Assembly: GCA_020637795.1 (NCBI GenBank)
Contig: JACKJT010000002.1
Location: 1 to 64,000 of the forward strand
Source of the DNA: Hoeflea sp.
GTDB taxonomy: Bacteria; Pseudomonadota; Alphaproteobacteria; Rhizobiales; Rhizobiaceae
Direction of reading: 5' to 3'
DNA: 64,000 nt
Both the position numbers and the translations under genes were made by a program. Shown piece after piece: positions 16,775 to 25,909 of the stretch (positions within the stretch are counted from its first letter, which is position 1; every line of letters starts with the position of its first letter). The notes under the pieces were generated by a model, which searched no databases, was not told the DNA's origin, and worked only from the letters and a program-made list of their open reading frames with translations.

Positions 16775-18310
16775 ATGATTCCAAATCGCTCGCGCTTGCG
16801 CGTCGTTCCGTTCGTTCTTTTGGCCATTTGCGTCCTGACACTCCCCGCACTGGTGCCGGCGACGGCTCAGACCAAGGTGGAAGACTCTCTGACAGAAAGC
16901 ATCGGAAAGATTTTCCGCGGCGTCATAGGCGAGGCGGAAGACAAGAGCGCTACGGAATCCGCGCAGGCGCCGGTTGCCGAACCGCGGCGCGAGCTGCCGC
17001 GGTCCCGGCCCGACATGATGCAGTCCTTCTCGCCGCTGGTGAAGGCAACAGCGCCGGCCGTGGTCAATGTCTATGCCGACCGCCTCGTCCAGCGCAGCCT
17101 GTCTCCCTTTGCCGGAGATCCGTTCTTCGAGCAGTTCTTCGGCCAGCGCATGCCCAATCGCACCGAGAAGCAGTCTTCACTCGGATCCGGTGTGATCGTT
17201 CAGGCCGACGGCATCGTCGTCACCAACAACCACGTCATCGAGGGCGCCGATGATGTGCGGGTGGCGCTGGCCGATGGCCGCGAATTTCAAAGCCGGGTGC
17301 TGCTCAAGGACGAGCGGTTCGATCTCGCGATCCTGAAAATCGAGGGCAAGGGACCGTTCCCGATTGTCGAATTCGGCGATACCGACACCACCGAGGTGGG
17401 AGACATCGTGCTGGCCATCGGCAATCCGTTCGGCGTTGGTCAGACAGTCACCAGCGGCATTGTCTCGGCGCTTGCCCGCAACAGTGTCGGCGTGTCGGAT
17501 TTCGGCTCCTTCATCCAGACCGATGCCGCCATCAATCCGGGCAATTCCGGCGGCGCGCTGATTGACATGACGGGTCGCCTGATCGGCATCAACTCGGCCA
17601 TTTTCTCCCGCTCCGGCGGCTCCAACGGCATCGGTTTCGCCATCCCCGTCAATCTGGTTCGCGCGGTCGCCCAAACCGCTGAAATGGGCGGCGAGGTGTT
17701 CGAGCCGCCCTATATCGGCGCTTCCTTTGATCCGGTCACCGCCGACATCGCCGAAGCGCTGGGCCTTGACCGGGCCACGGGTGCCCTGGTCGCCGATGTG
17801 ACCGAGGAAGGTCCCGCCGGCAAGGCAGGGCTTCGCACCGGTGATATTGTCCTGGGCTTCAACGGCCGTCCGATCGAGCATCCCGATGCGCTGGGTTACC
17901 GCCTGGCCACCACGGGCGTCGGCGCCACCGCCGAGCTGGACGTGCTGAGCCGCAATGGCCGGAAGACGGTGCAGATCACGCTCGCAGCGCCGCCCGCCGA
18001 CGATCCGCGCGACCGCCGGACGCTTGCGGGCCAGAATCCCTTCTCCGGAGCGGTTGTCTCCAATATCACGCCGCGCATCGGCGCCAAGCTGCGGCTGCCC
18101 CCGTCGCTGCGCGGCGTTGTCGTGACCGATGTTCCCGGCAACTCGATTGCGGGGCGCTACGGGTTTCTCCCCGGCGACCTGATCGCCGTCGTCAATGGCG
18201 TCGACATCGCCAATGTCGACATCCTCGAACAGGTGCTTTCCGAAGGCGCCAGCTTCTGGCGCTTCGAGATCGTGCGCGGCGGTCAGCGCATCCGCCAGAT
18301 CATACGGTGA
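16775..18310 (+). CDS. Do/Deg-family periplasmic serine endoprotease
   Basis: 511 residues with an N-terminal signal peptide (hydrophobic residues 10-28, cleavage near ATAQ). The trypsin-like catalytic triad is His153 (NNHVIEG), Asp183 (FDLAIL) and Ser258 (GNSGGAL). Two PDZ domains follow (roughly residues 310-400 and 420-505). Family members degrade or chaperone misfolded envelope proteins. The rarA gene starts 4 bases downstream, so the two are probably cotranscribed. DegP or DegQ subtype cannot be decided by eye. Confidence 0.95.
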   Translation: MIPNRSRLRVVPFVLLAICVLTLPALVPATAQTKVEDSLTESIGKIFRGVIGEAEDKSATESAQAPVAEPRRELPRSRPDMMQSFSPLVKATAPAVVNVYADRLVQRSLSPFAGDPFFEQFFGQRMPNRTEKQSSLGSGVIVQADGIVVTNNHVIEGADDVRVALADGREFQSRVLLKDERFDLAILKIEGKGPFPIVEFGDTDTTEVGDIVLAIGNPFGVGQTVTSGIVSALARNSVGVSDFGSFIQTDAAINPGNSGGALIDMTGRLIGINSAIFSRSGGSNGIGFAIPVNLVRAVAQTAEMGGEVFEPPYIGASFDPVTADIAEALGLDRATGALVADVTEEGPAGKAGLRTGDIVLGFNGRPIEHPDALGYRLATTGVGATAELDVLSRNGRKTVQITLAAPPADDPRDRRTLAGQNPFSGAVVSNITPRIGAKLRLPPSLRGVVVTDVPGNSIAGRYGFLPGDLIAVVNGVDIANVDILEQVLSEGASFWRFEIVRGGQRIRQIIR

Positions 18311-18314
18311 GGCA

Positions 18315-19628
18315 ATGAGCGATCTCTTCGCCACTCCCGGTGCCGCGCCGAGCGGGCATCGCCCGCTTGCCGACCGGTTGCGGCCGGCAAGCCTTGCCGA
18401 AGTCACCGGCCAGCCGCATCTGACCGGCCCGGATGGCGTCATCACGCGGATGATCGCCTCGGGCAGCCTCGGCTCGATGATCTTCTGGGGACCGCCGGGC
18501 ACCGGCAAGACCACCGTTGCGCGCCTGCTGGCCGGCGAGACCGAACTGGCCTTCGATCAGATCTCGGCGATCTTCTCCGGCGTCGCCGATCTCAAGAAGG
18601 TGTTCGAAACGGCGCGCGCCCGTCGCATGGGTGGCCGCCAGACGCTACTGTTCGTCGACGAGATCCACCGTTTCAACCGCGCCCAGCAGGACAGTTTCCT
18701 GCCGGTGATGGAGGACGGCACCATCGTGCTGGTCGGTGCGACGACGGAAAACCCCTCGTTCGAACTCAACGCAGCACTTCTGTCGCGCGCCCGGGTGCTG
18801 ACCTTCAAGCCGCACGACCAGGAGAGCCTCGAGCACCTGCTCGAGCGCGCGGAAGCCGAAACCGGAAAACCGCTGCCGCTCGAGCCCGAGGCGCGGCTGA
18901 GCCTGCTCGGCATGGCCGATGGCGACGGCCGGGCAGTGTTGACGCTGGCCGAAGAGGTCTGGCGCGCCGCCCGCGAGGGCGAGATGTTCGACACGCCGGC
19001 GCTGGTCAAGGTGGTCCAGCGCCGGGCGCCCGTCTACGACAAGGGCCAGGATGGCCATTACAACCTGATCTCGGCGCTGCACAAGGCGGTGCGTGGCTCC
19101 GATCCCGATGCGGCGCTCTACTATCTGGCCCGCATGTTCGACGCTGGCGAGGACCCTCTGTTCCTTGGCCGCCGGCTGGTGCGCATGGCCTCCGAGGACA
19201 TCGGTCTCGCCGATCCCCAGGCGCTGGTCATCGCCAATGCGGCCAAGGATGCCTATGACTTCCTCGGCTCGCCGGAGGGGGAACTGGCGCTGGCGCAGGC
19301 CTGCGTCTATCTCGCCACCGCGCCCAAATCCAACGCCGTCTACACCGCCTACAAATCCGCCATGCGGGCTGCGAAGGAAGGCGGGTCGCTGCTGCCGCCG
19401 CGGCACATTCTCAATGCGCCCACCAAGCTGATGAAGGCCGAAGGCTACAGCGAAGGCTATCTCTATGATCACGACCAGCCCGACGCGTTCTCCGGCCAGG
19501 ACTATTTTCCCGAAAGCATGGGCCGCAAGACATTCTACGATCCGCCGGAGCGCGGCTTTGAGCGCGACATCCGCAAGCGTCTCGATTTCTGGAGCAGGCT
19601 CCGGAAAGAGCGGTCAGGCAAGGGATAA
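18315..19628 (+). CDS. rarA: Replication-associated recombination protein A (AAA+ ATPase)
   Basis: 437 residues from ATG 18315 (MSDLFATPGAAPSGHRPLAD). Walker A GPPGTGKTT is at residues 59-67 and Walker B LLFVDEIHRF follows, with the MgsA/RarA signature FILPVMEDGTIVLVGATTENP-like region (here DSFLPVMEDGTIVLVG). It acts at stalled replication forks and resembles clamp loaders. An upstream in-frame start would only overlap the protease gene. Confidence 0.96.
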   Translation: MSDLFATPGAAPSGHRPLADRLRPASLAEVTGQPHLTGPDGVITRMIASGSLGSMIFWGPPGTGKTTVARLLAGETELAFDQISAIFSGVADLKKVFETARARRMGGRQTLLFVDEIHRFNRAQQDSFLPVMEDGTIVLVGATTENPSFELNAALLSRARVLTFKPHDQESLEHLLERAEAETGKPLPLEPEARLSLLGMADGDGRAVLTLAEEVWRAAREGEMFDTPALVKVVQRRAPVYDKGQDGHYNLISALHKAVRGSDPDAALYYLARMFDAGEDPLFLGRRLVRMASEDIGLADPQALVIANAAKDAYDFLGSPEGELALAQACVYLATAPKSNAVYTAYKSAMRAAKEGGSLLPPRHILNAPTKLMKAEGYSEGYLYDHDQPDAFSGQDYFPESMGRKTFYDPPERGFERDIRKRLDFWSRLRKERSGKG

Positions 19629-19634
19629 GGAATA

Positions 19635-20675
19635 ATGGGCGGTGCGAAGGCTGAAGGCAGACCAAGGATCGGCATCATGGGGGCCGGGGCCATCGGGCTC
19701 TATGTCGGCGGCATGCTTGCCGAAGCCGGCGCACAGGTGGTGTTCGCAGCCCGCGGGCGGACACGCGATTCTGTCGCCCGCGGCCTGTCGCTGTCGCGCT
19801 ACGACGGTTTCAAGGCGGCCCTGAAGCCCGAACAGCACGGGATCGGTGGCGTCGACAGCCTGGGCACCTGCGATGTGGTACTTTTCTGCACCAAGTCGGG
19901 TGACACCGAGGCCGCGGCACTCGACCTCGCCAGGGTTCTCAAAGCAGATGCAACGGTCATCAGCCTGCAGAACGGCGTCGGCAATGTCGAGATGCTGAAG
20001 AGGCTGCTTCCGGATAACCAGGTTGTGGCAGGCACGGTCCCGTTCAACGTTGTCCGGCTCTCTCCCAACGCCGTGCATTGCTCCATGGAAGGCCCGGTCC
20101 TGATCGGCCCTTCGGATGCATCCACCAGGCTGGCAGCCCTTGCGGCAGGATCGCGTCTGAAACTGCAGATCCATGACAATCTCGACGCCATGCAATGGGG
20201 CAAGCTTCTGCTCAACCTCAACAACGGCCTCAACGTGATCAGCGGCCTGCCGCTGCGCCAGCAGTTCGAGGATCCGGGCTACCGCACGGTGCTGGCCATG
20301 GCGATGGAAGAACTGCTGGCCGCTCTCGATGCCGCCGGTATCCGCGTCATTGGCGCAACCCGCACCAGCCCGCGGCTGATCCCGAAGGTCCTGCGCCTGC
20401 CGACCTGGCTGTTCCGCCTTGCCGCCCGCCAGCAGCTCAGGATGGACGACACCGCCCGGTCCTCCTCCTGGGATGACCTGAAGGCGGGCAGGGAGCCCGA
20501 AACCCGCTTTCTCAACGGCGCCGTCTGCTCGCTTGCCGAGGCGCACGGCCGCACGGCGCCCGTCAACCAGCTGATCTGCCGCCTGGTCGGTGAGGCCTTT
20601 GCCGCGAAGGCCTCACCCGGAATGCCCGGGGACAAGCTTCTGGCGCTGGCCCGGGAGGCTTCGGCGGCGCGGTAA
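19635..20675 (+). CDS. panE: 2-dehydropantoate 2-reductase family protein
   Basis: 346 residues. The N-terminal Rossmann motif GIMGAGAIGLYVGGML (residues 13-28) and the C-terminal catalytic-domain motif MQWGKLLLNLNNGLN (Lys and Asn of ApbA/PanE enzymes) indicate an NADPH-dependent ketopantoate reductase for pantothenate synthesis. Because paralogues of this family with unknown substrates are common, the symbol is tentative. It starts 6 bases after rarA. Confidence 0.8.
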   Translation: MGGAKAEGRPRIGIMGAGAIGLYVGGMLAEAGAQVVFAARGRTRDSVARGLSLSRYDGFKAALKPEQHGIGGVDSLGTCDVVLFCTKSGDTEAAALDLARVLKADATVISLQNGVGNVEMLKRLLPDNQVVAGTVPFNVVRLSPNAVHCSMEGPVLIGPSDASTRLAALAAGSRLKLQIHDNLDAMQWGKLLLNLNNGLNVISGLPLRQQFEDPGYRTVLAMAMEELLAALDAAGIRVIGATRTSPRLIPKVLRLPTWLFRLAARQQLRMDDTARSSSWDDLKAGREPETRFLNGAVCSLAEAHGRTAPVNQLICRLVGEAFAAKASPGMPGDKLLALAREASAAR

Positions 20676-20768
20676 TGGCCCTTGCGCTTACGCGCCATTG
20701 ACCTGCGTCAATGCCTCTTCCGCCAAAGCGCTGCATTCTGACCTCCACCGAACAAGGAGGACACACCC

Positions 20769-21317
20769 ATGACGGTTCTGGTTCTTTACGCAACCATCGA
20801 GGGGCATACCCGCAAGATTGCCGAACGCGCCGCTTCCAAGCTCGAGGAATCCGGCCAGATCGTGGTGCTTGGCGATGTCCGCGAGCCGGGCTTCGCCGTT
20901 CCCGGCCGCTTTGACGGCGTGCTGATCTGCGCGCCCATACACATCGGGCGCTATCCCACGTCCGTGGCGCAGTTCATCATCGACTGGAAGGCGGCTCTTT
21001 CCCAGGTGCCGACGGCGCTGGTGTCGGTCTCGCTTGGCATTCGCAGCGGCAGCGCCGAGGACCGTGCCGAGGCGGAAGCCTATCCTGCCAAATTGGAAAA
21101 GAAGACCGGATTTCATATCCCGAAAGTTCATCATGCTGCCGGTGCGCTGAAATATCTCGAATATGACTTCTTCAAGCGCGCGCTGATGCGTCAGATCGCC
21201 GAGAAGGAAGGCGGGCCGGTGGATACCAGCCAGGATCACGAATTTACCGACTGGGCGGCGCTTGACGCCTTCGTGCAGGAGTTCGCCGACGACGTCGCGC
21301 TGGCGGTCAAGGCCTGA
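20769..21317 (+). CDS. Flavodoxin-like protein (HemG-type fold)
   Basis: 182 residues with an N-terminal FMN phosphate-binding loop (LVLYATIEGHTRKIAE) and the GVLICAPIHIGRYP segment typical of the flavodoxin-like protoporphyrinogen oxidase (HemG) family. An excellent ribosome-binding site AAGGAGGACAC precedes the ATG. A role in haem synthesis is possible, but a general quinone or thiol oxidoreductase is equally compatible. Confidence 0.75.
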   Translation: MTVLVLYATIEGHTRKIAERAASKLEESGQIVVLGDVREPGFAVPGRFDGVLICAPIHIGRYPTSVAQFIIDWKAALSQVPTALVSVSLGIRSGSAEDRAEAEAYPAKLEKKTGFHIPKVHHAAGALKYLEYDFFKRALMRQIAEKEGGPVDTSQDHEFTDWAALDAFVQEFADDVALAVKA

Positions 21318-21402
21318 TTGTTATCCGGTCGGCGGCTGGATAAGTCTGCTCAGGCGTGCGTGACGGCTTTATCGCCGGGTTGTTTTCCGCTAAGCACCGG
21401 GG

Positions 21403-21777
21403 ATGAATGCAATTGCGCTTGTCTTTGTCGGTGGCGGCCTGGGTGCTGTGTCACGCCATCTCTCCGCGATGCTGGTGGCTCGCGCAGTCGGGCCCGGCTT
21501 TCCTTGGGGTACGATGCTGGTCAACATTGCCGGCTCGCTGGCCATGGGGCTGCTGATTGCCTGGCTGGCCCGCCGCTCGTCGGGCGACGCCGACCTGCGG
21601 CTGTTGCTCGCAACCGGGTTTTTGGGTGGATTCACCACATTTTCGGCGTTTTCGCTCGATGCAGTGACGCTTTACGAGCGCGGCGCGTTGACGGCGGCGG
21701 CTGCCTATGTGATTGCCAGCGTCACAGTTTCCATTCTGGCGTTGTTTGGCGGGCTTTGGCTGGCGCGCCAGCTCTGA
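21403..21777 (+). CDS. crcB: CrcB/Fluc fluoride ion channel
   Basis: 124 residues with four hydrophobic segments and the family signatures GGGLGAVSRHL, GTMLVNIAGSLAMG and TGFLGGFTTFSAFSLD, including the conserved Asn and the FTTFS phenylalanine box. It exports fluoride as a dual-topology dimer. No fluoride riboswitch could be recognised in the 85-bp spacer upstream. Confidence 0.93.
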   Translation: MNAIALVFVGGGLGAVSRHLSAMLVARAVGPGFPWGTMLVNIAGSLAMGLLIAWLARRSSGDADLRLLLATGFLGGFTTFSAFSLDAVTLYERGALTAAAAYVIASVTVSILALFGGLWLARQL

Positions 21778-21802
21778 ATCCCGGAACAAAGAGATAATCG
21801 AT

Positions 21803-22792
21803 ATGGCGGGCGTACAGCTCATACAGGTTGACCCGGATGAATCGGGCATGCGGCTCGATCGCTGGTTCAAGGTGCATTTTCCGGGGCTCGGTTTCGGGCC
21901 GCTGCAAAAACTGCTCCGCTCCGGGCAGATCCGCGTCGATGGCGGCCGGGTCAAGTCCGACGCGCGGGTGCAGGCTGGACAAACCGTGCGCGTTCCGCCT
22001 CTGGACGTCGACGAGAAGGCGGCCGGTCCGCTGACGGCCAAGACCATGCGCGGCAGCAATGATCATGAGGTGCTGAGCCAGATGCTGCTGCACGAGGACG
22101 CCAAGGTGCTGGTGTTCAACAAGCCCGCAGGCCTCGCCGTGCAGGGCGGCTCCGGCGTCACCCGCAATGTCGACGAGATGCTGGAAGCCTGGCGCAACAA
22201 GAAGGGCGAGAAGCCGCGGCTGGTGCACCGGCTCGACCGCGATACCGCCGGCGTTCTGGTGGTGGCGCGCACCCGCGGCGCGGCCCAGGCGCTGACCGCC
22301 GCGTTCCGCGAGCGCACCACGAAGAAGACCTACTGGGCGCTGGTCAAGGGCGTGCCGCGTGCCAAGGAAGGCAAGATCTCCACCTGGCTGATCAAGGAAG
22401 CCACCGAGGACGGCGACCGGATGCGTGTCGCCAAGCACGGCGAACAGGGCGCCGATCATGCGGTTTCCTACTACCGGGTCATCGACCAGGCGGCACAGAA
22501 TCTCGCCTGGCTGGAATTCGAGCCCTATACCGGCCGCACCCACCAGCTTCGCGTGCATGCGCTGCATATCGGCCACCCGATCATCGGCGATCCGAAATAT
22601 TTCGAATACGACAAGAACTGGGAACTGCCCAGCGGTTTGCAGAACCGGCTGCATCTTCTGGCGCGCCACATCTCCATTCCCCATCCCGATGGCGGCCGGC
22701 TCTCGGTCACCGCACCCTTGCCGCCGCACATGGTGCAAAGCTGGAACCTGCTCGGCTTTGACGAGGCGACCGGCGGGGAGCCCAAGGAATGA
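21803..22792 (+). CDS. rluC: RluA/RluC-family ribosomal large subunit pseudouridine synthase
   Basis: 329 residues from ATG 21803 (MAGVQLIQVDPDESGMRLDR), with AAAGAGATAA upstream; the longer frame from 21713 overlaps crcB and is rejected. An S4-like RNA-binding domain covers residues 15-70, and the catalytic domain has HRLDRDTAG with Asp145 as nucleophile. RluC modifies three uridines of 23S rRNA; the exact specificity here is inferred. It overlaps the next gene by ATGA. Confidence 0.88.
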   Translation: MAGVQLIQVDPDESGMRLDRWFKVHFPGLGFGPLQKLLRSGQIRVDGGRVKSDARVQAGQTVRVPPLDVDEKAAGPLTAKTMRGSNDHEVLSQMLLHEDAKVLVFNKPAGLAVQGGSGVTRNVDEMLEAWRNKKGEKPRLVHRLDRDTAGVLVVARTRGAAQALTAAFRERTTKKTYWALVKGVPRAKEGKISTWLIKEATEDGDRMRVAKHGEQGADHAVSYYRVIDQAAQNLAWLEFEPYTGRTHQLRVHALHIGHPIIGDPKYFEYDKNWELPSGLQNRLHLLARHISIPHPDGGRLSVTAPLPPHMVQSWNLLGFDEATGGEPKE

Positions 22793-23436
22793 AGCTCGCC
22801 CTTTTCGACTGCGACGGCACGATTGTCGACAGCGCCGCGGTGATCCACGCCTGCATGGAGCGCACCTTCGACGATTTCGGCATGGCCCGGCCTGCGCTTT
22901 CGCACACCAAGTCGATCATCGGCCTGACACTCGATATCGCCATTGCGCGGATGCTCGATCGTCCGGTGGATCCCGAGGTCGCCGCCATGACCGCCCGCTA
23001 CAAGGAGCATTTCATGCTGCACCGTCAGAATGGCGGTGCGCTTGAACCTGCCTATGACGGCCTGCTGCCGCTGATTTCGGCGCTTGCAGCGCGCGACGAC
23101 GTGATCCTCGGCGTGGTCACCGGCAAGTCACGCCGCGGGCTGGACGCAATCCTTGCCCACCATGGCATCACCGGACTTTTCTTTACCACGCGCACCGCCG
23201 ACGATTGCCCGTCCAAGCCGCACCCGGCGATGGTGCTCGAATGCTGCGCGGAAGCAGGCATCGATCCCGAGCGGACGACGGTGATCGGCGACGCGGTCTA
23301 CGACATGCAGATGGCGGTCAGCGCCGGCGCCAGGGCGGTCGGCGTGTCCTGGGGCTACGGCCCGGTGGAAGCGCTCAGGGCCGCGGGCGCCCACCATGTG
23401 GTTGATCACGCCGACGAAATTGCCACGCTCATCTGA
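22789..23436 (+). CDS. HAD-superfamily hydrolase (phosphoglycolate phosphatase-like)
   Basis: 215 residues. Motif I LFDCDGTIVDS holds Asp7 and Asp9, the nucleophile and acid/base; motif II VVTGKSRRGL and motif III/IV VIGDAVYDMQMAV follow, with a helical cap between. The substrate is unknown; orthologues next to rluC-like genes are common in Rhizobiales, which suggests a conserved but undefined partnership. Coupled to the pseudouridine synthase by ATGA overlap. Confidence 0.88.
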   Translation: MKLALFDCDGTIVDSAAVIHACMERTFDDFGMARPALSHTKSIIGLTLDIAIARMLDRPVDPEVAAMTARYKEHFMLHRQNGGALEPAYDGLLPLISALAARDDVILGVVTGKSRRGLDAILAHHGITGLFFTTRTADDCPSKPHPAMVLECCAEAGIDPERTTVIGDAVYDMQMAVSAGARAVGVSWGYGPVEALRAAGAHHVVDHADEIATLI

Positions 23437-23451
23437 CGAGGAGACGTTCTC

Positions 23452-24246
23452 ATGCGCGACATACTCAGCGATCTTGATCTGGGCGAGAAGGGCGACAAGC
23501 TGTCCGACCCGGTCCGCGAAGCGCAGATCGGCTTGCGCAAGCAGTTGCCCAAGCGCTTCTACAAGCAGGCGGTTGCGGCCCCAGGCGAAGAGGGTGGTTT
23601 TGCCGTGGCGCTGGATGGCAAGCCGGTGCGGACTCCGTCGCGCAAGCCGCTGAGCGTTCCGCACCTGGAACTGGCCGAAGCGATCGCTGCCGAATGGAAC
23701 GCGCAGCACGACGTCATCGATCCAGCGACGATGCCGCTCACCCGGATGGTCAACACCGCGCTCGATGGCGTTTCGGCGGCGCAGGACGAGGTGTTCGAGG
23801 AGATCCTGCGCTTTGCCGGGTCCGATCTGGTCTGCTATCGCGCCGGCGCGCCCGAAGGCCTGGTGGCGCGCGAAAGCGAACTCTGGGATCCCTATCTCGA
23901 CTGGGCAGCCGCCATGGGCGCCCGTCTGGTGCTGTCGGAAGGCGTCGTCCATGTCGAGCAGCCGCCGGAGGCGATCCGCGCCATTGCGGTGCTGCTTCGC
24001 CGCTATGCCACGCCGCTGCAGCTGACCGCGCTGCACACCGTCACATCGCTCACCGGCTCGCTGATCCTGGCCCTGGCGCTGGCCGAAGGGCAGGGCGAGC
24101 CGCAGGCGATCTGGGAGGCGGCCCATGTCGATGAGGATCACAACATCTCCCAGTGGGGCGAGGACCACGAAGCCGCCGAGCGCCGTGCCAAGCGGCTGGT
24201 CGACTTCGAGGCTGCACATCTGATCCTGTCAACCTGCCGCAGCTGA
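23452..24246 (+). CDS. ATP12-family F1-ATPase assembly chaperone
   Basis: 264 residues matching the ATP12 family: RFYKQAVAAPGEEGGFAV, LDGKPVRTPSRKPL and PLTRMVNTALDGV are typical. In mitochondria ATP12 binds the F1 alpha subunit before hexamer assembly, and alphaproteobacteria keep a homologue. A GAGGAGACG ribosome-binding site precedes the ATG, 15 bases after the phosphatase gene. Confidence 0.92.
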   Translation: MRDILSDLDLGEKGDKLSDPVREAQIGLRKQLPKRFYKQAVAAPGEEGGFAVALDGKPVRTPSRKPLSVPHLELAEAIAAEWNAQHDVIDPATMPLTRMVNTALDGVSAAQDEVFEEILRFAGSDLVCYRAGAPEGLVARESELWDPYLDWAAAMGARLVLSEGVVHVEQPPEAIRAIAVLLRRYATPLQLTALHTVTSLTGSLILALALAEGQGEPQAIWEAAHVDEDHNISQWGEDHEAAERRAKRLVDFEAAHLILSTCRS

Positions 24247-24379
24247 GCCTTCCGCAGGCGCGGCAGCATCGTGTACGCAAGCCTTCCGGTCGCATTCGAC
24301 CGGCTCTGTGGACAAGCGTGGCAGGCTTTGCTCTCTTGCGTCTGAGAACACAGCAGGGATGACAGCAAGGAACCGCTCC

Positions 24380-24835
24380 ATGACCGATGAAACCTCAAAC
24401 GGCTATGTTGATCCCACCAGGGAGGCATTTGCCCGCTTCCGCGAGATGGACCGGCCCGGGCCGGTGCACATGCTCAACCTGGTGAGGTTCCGGGCCCAGG
24501 CGGCGTATGAGGATGGCACGGTTGCCACCGGCGCCGAAGCCTATGCGAGCTATGCCCGCGAGAGCGGTCCGGTGTTCAAGCGTCTGGGCGGCCGTCAGGT
24601 CTGGATCGGCAAGCCGGAACTGATGCTGATCGGGCCTCAGAGCGAGGCCTGGGACATCGCCTTCATTGCCGAATATCCGGACAAGGACGCCTTTGTCGCC
24701 ATGCTGCGCGATCCTGACTACCGCAAGGCGGTTCGCCACCGTCAGGCCGCGGTTGCCGACTCACGGCTGATCCGCATGGAGCCGCGCACGCCCGGTGCCC
24801 AATTCGGCTCGACAGACGGGAAGGAGGGCTCCTGA
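24380..24835 (+). CDS. DUF1330-like / dimeric alpha-beta barrel protein
   Basis: 151 residues from ATG 24380 (MTDETSNGYVDPTREAFARF), preceded by AAGGAA. The segment PVHMLNLVRFRAQAAYEDG and the later YPDKDAFVAMLRDPDYRKAVRHRQAAVADSRLI (read in parts) resemble the DUF1330 ferredoxin-like family. The function of that family is not established. A separate promoter is likely in the 133-bp spacer upstream. Confidence 0.72.
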   Translation: MTDETSNGYVDPTREAFARFREMDRPGPVHMLNLVRFRAQAAYEDGTVATGAEAYASYARESGPVFKRLGGRQVWIGKPELMLIGPQSEAWDIAFIAEYPDKDAFVAMLRDPDYRKAVRHRQAAVADSRLIRMEPRTPGAQFGSTDGKEGS

Positions 24836-24968
24836 CCAGTGCCGCTGCGGGCGGAAGCACCGCAATTCCTGGTCGTCTAAATTAGCAGGAAAAGAACCCT
24901 CTTAACTGTGTGCTAACCATAAAATGCGATTTTTCGGGAAGTGAAAATGCGCTTCCCGGAGTATTGGC

Positions 24969-25835
24969 ATGCAGCAAGACTGTCACAACCCTTTGCGTTT
25001 CTTGCATGCGATACTGCTTGTCGTGCTTGCTGCCGGGCTTTCGGCATGTGCGGGCAGACCCAAGCCTGTCGAACCGGCCGCTCCGTTCACGGTCACGGAA
25101 GTGCGGGTCATTGCCGAAAGTGTCGACAATCTTGGCTTCGCCGGTCATCTGCAGGATCGGCTGGAGGCGAGTGTCGGCCGCGCCACCGCCGATGTCGGCC
25201 AGACGTCATCGCTCAGGATCGTGGTGCAGGATCGCCGCAAGGAGTCGTCGCCGGTCGGCCTGTTCGGTGGCCGTTCCGAGTCTGTGAGCCTTGATCTGTC
25301 CCTACTCGATTCGCGCACCGGTCAGTTGCTGCGCAGGCAGGCCCTGCGCACGACGGTCTCCGATTTCCGTGGAGAGCCCGCCGACATCATGCTGGTCGCC
25401 AGGTTGACCGATGACATCCGCGGTCTTCTGGGCCTGAGGGGCTATACGCCGTACCCGGTCGGCGGCCTCAAGCGGGACGTGGCCTGGCCGACCGGCAATC
25501 CCGGACGCTTCGATGCCGATGATGAGGCCTTGCGCTCGGCCGATCCGCTGCTCAACGGCACCGTGACCCCGACCACCGTCAATCTCGTCGTGGAGCCTGA
25601 TACCGGCCCGGTGATCGATTTTTCAAAGCCGCTGCTTGATGCAAAGCCGGTCGCCAGGCCGGACGCGGCTGCCGACCGGCCCGTGGCTTCTCCGGCGCCC
25701 GTCAATGTGATGCTCAACACCAGACCCAAGGTGGCGGAGTTGACCGCCCAAACACCGGCTGGCGACGAAGACTCCCTCGATGAACCCTGCATCATCACCC
25801 TCGACAATGATTGCAGCGATCCCGACAGCCGCTGA
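24969..25835 (+). CDS. Putative lipoprotein
   Basis: 288 residues. A signal peptide ends in the lipobox LSAC with Cys27 as the lipidated residue. The mature part has a folded region to about residue 150 (VTEVRVIAESVDNLGFAGHL, then beta strands) and a Pro/Ala-rich low-complexity tail. No known enzyme motif. A terminator follows at 25863. Confidence 0.8.
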   Translation: MQQDCHNPLRFLHAILLVVLAAGLSACAGRPKPVEPAAPFTVTEVRVIAESVDNLGFAGHLQDRLEASVGRATADVGQTSSLRIVVQDRRKESSPVGLFGGRSESVSLDLSLLDSRTGQLLRRQALRTTVSDFRGEPADIMLVARLTDDIRGLLGLRGYTPYPVGGLKRDVAWPTGNPGRFDADDEALRSADPLLNGTVTPTTVNLVVEPDTGPVIDFSKPLLDAKPVARPDAAADRPVASPAPVNVMLNTRPKVAELTAQTPAGDEDSLDEPCIITLDNDCSDPDSR

Positions 25836-25862
25836 GTTCTCTCGAAGGCAGTCTCGAGCACG

Positions 25863-25888
25863 AAGCCGGGGAACCGCCCCGGCTTTCT
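25863..25888 (+). terminator. Terminator between the lipoprotein gene and convergent fghA
   Basis: AAGCCGGGG at 25863-25871 pairs with CCCCGGCTT at 25877-25885 (9 bp, 5-nt loop) and is followed by TCT. It can serve the plus-strand lipoprotein gene and perhaps fghA from the other side. Confidence 0.75.
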
Positions 25889-25909
25889 CATGCCCGGTCT
25901 GACGGGTGA

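Noticed and set aside
17177..18514. A 445-codon minus-strand frame under the Deg protease and rarA genes
   Set aside because: The plus-strand proteins are clear family members; the antisense product is low in aromatic residues and rich in Arg/Gly/Asp as expected for a shadow frame.
21318..21402. Fluoride riboswitch before crcB
   Set aside because: The short spacer does not show the conserved core of the crcB RNA motif.
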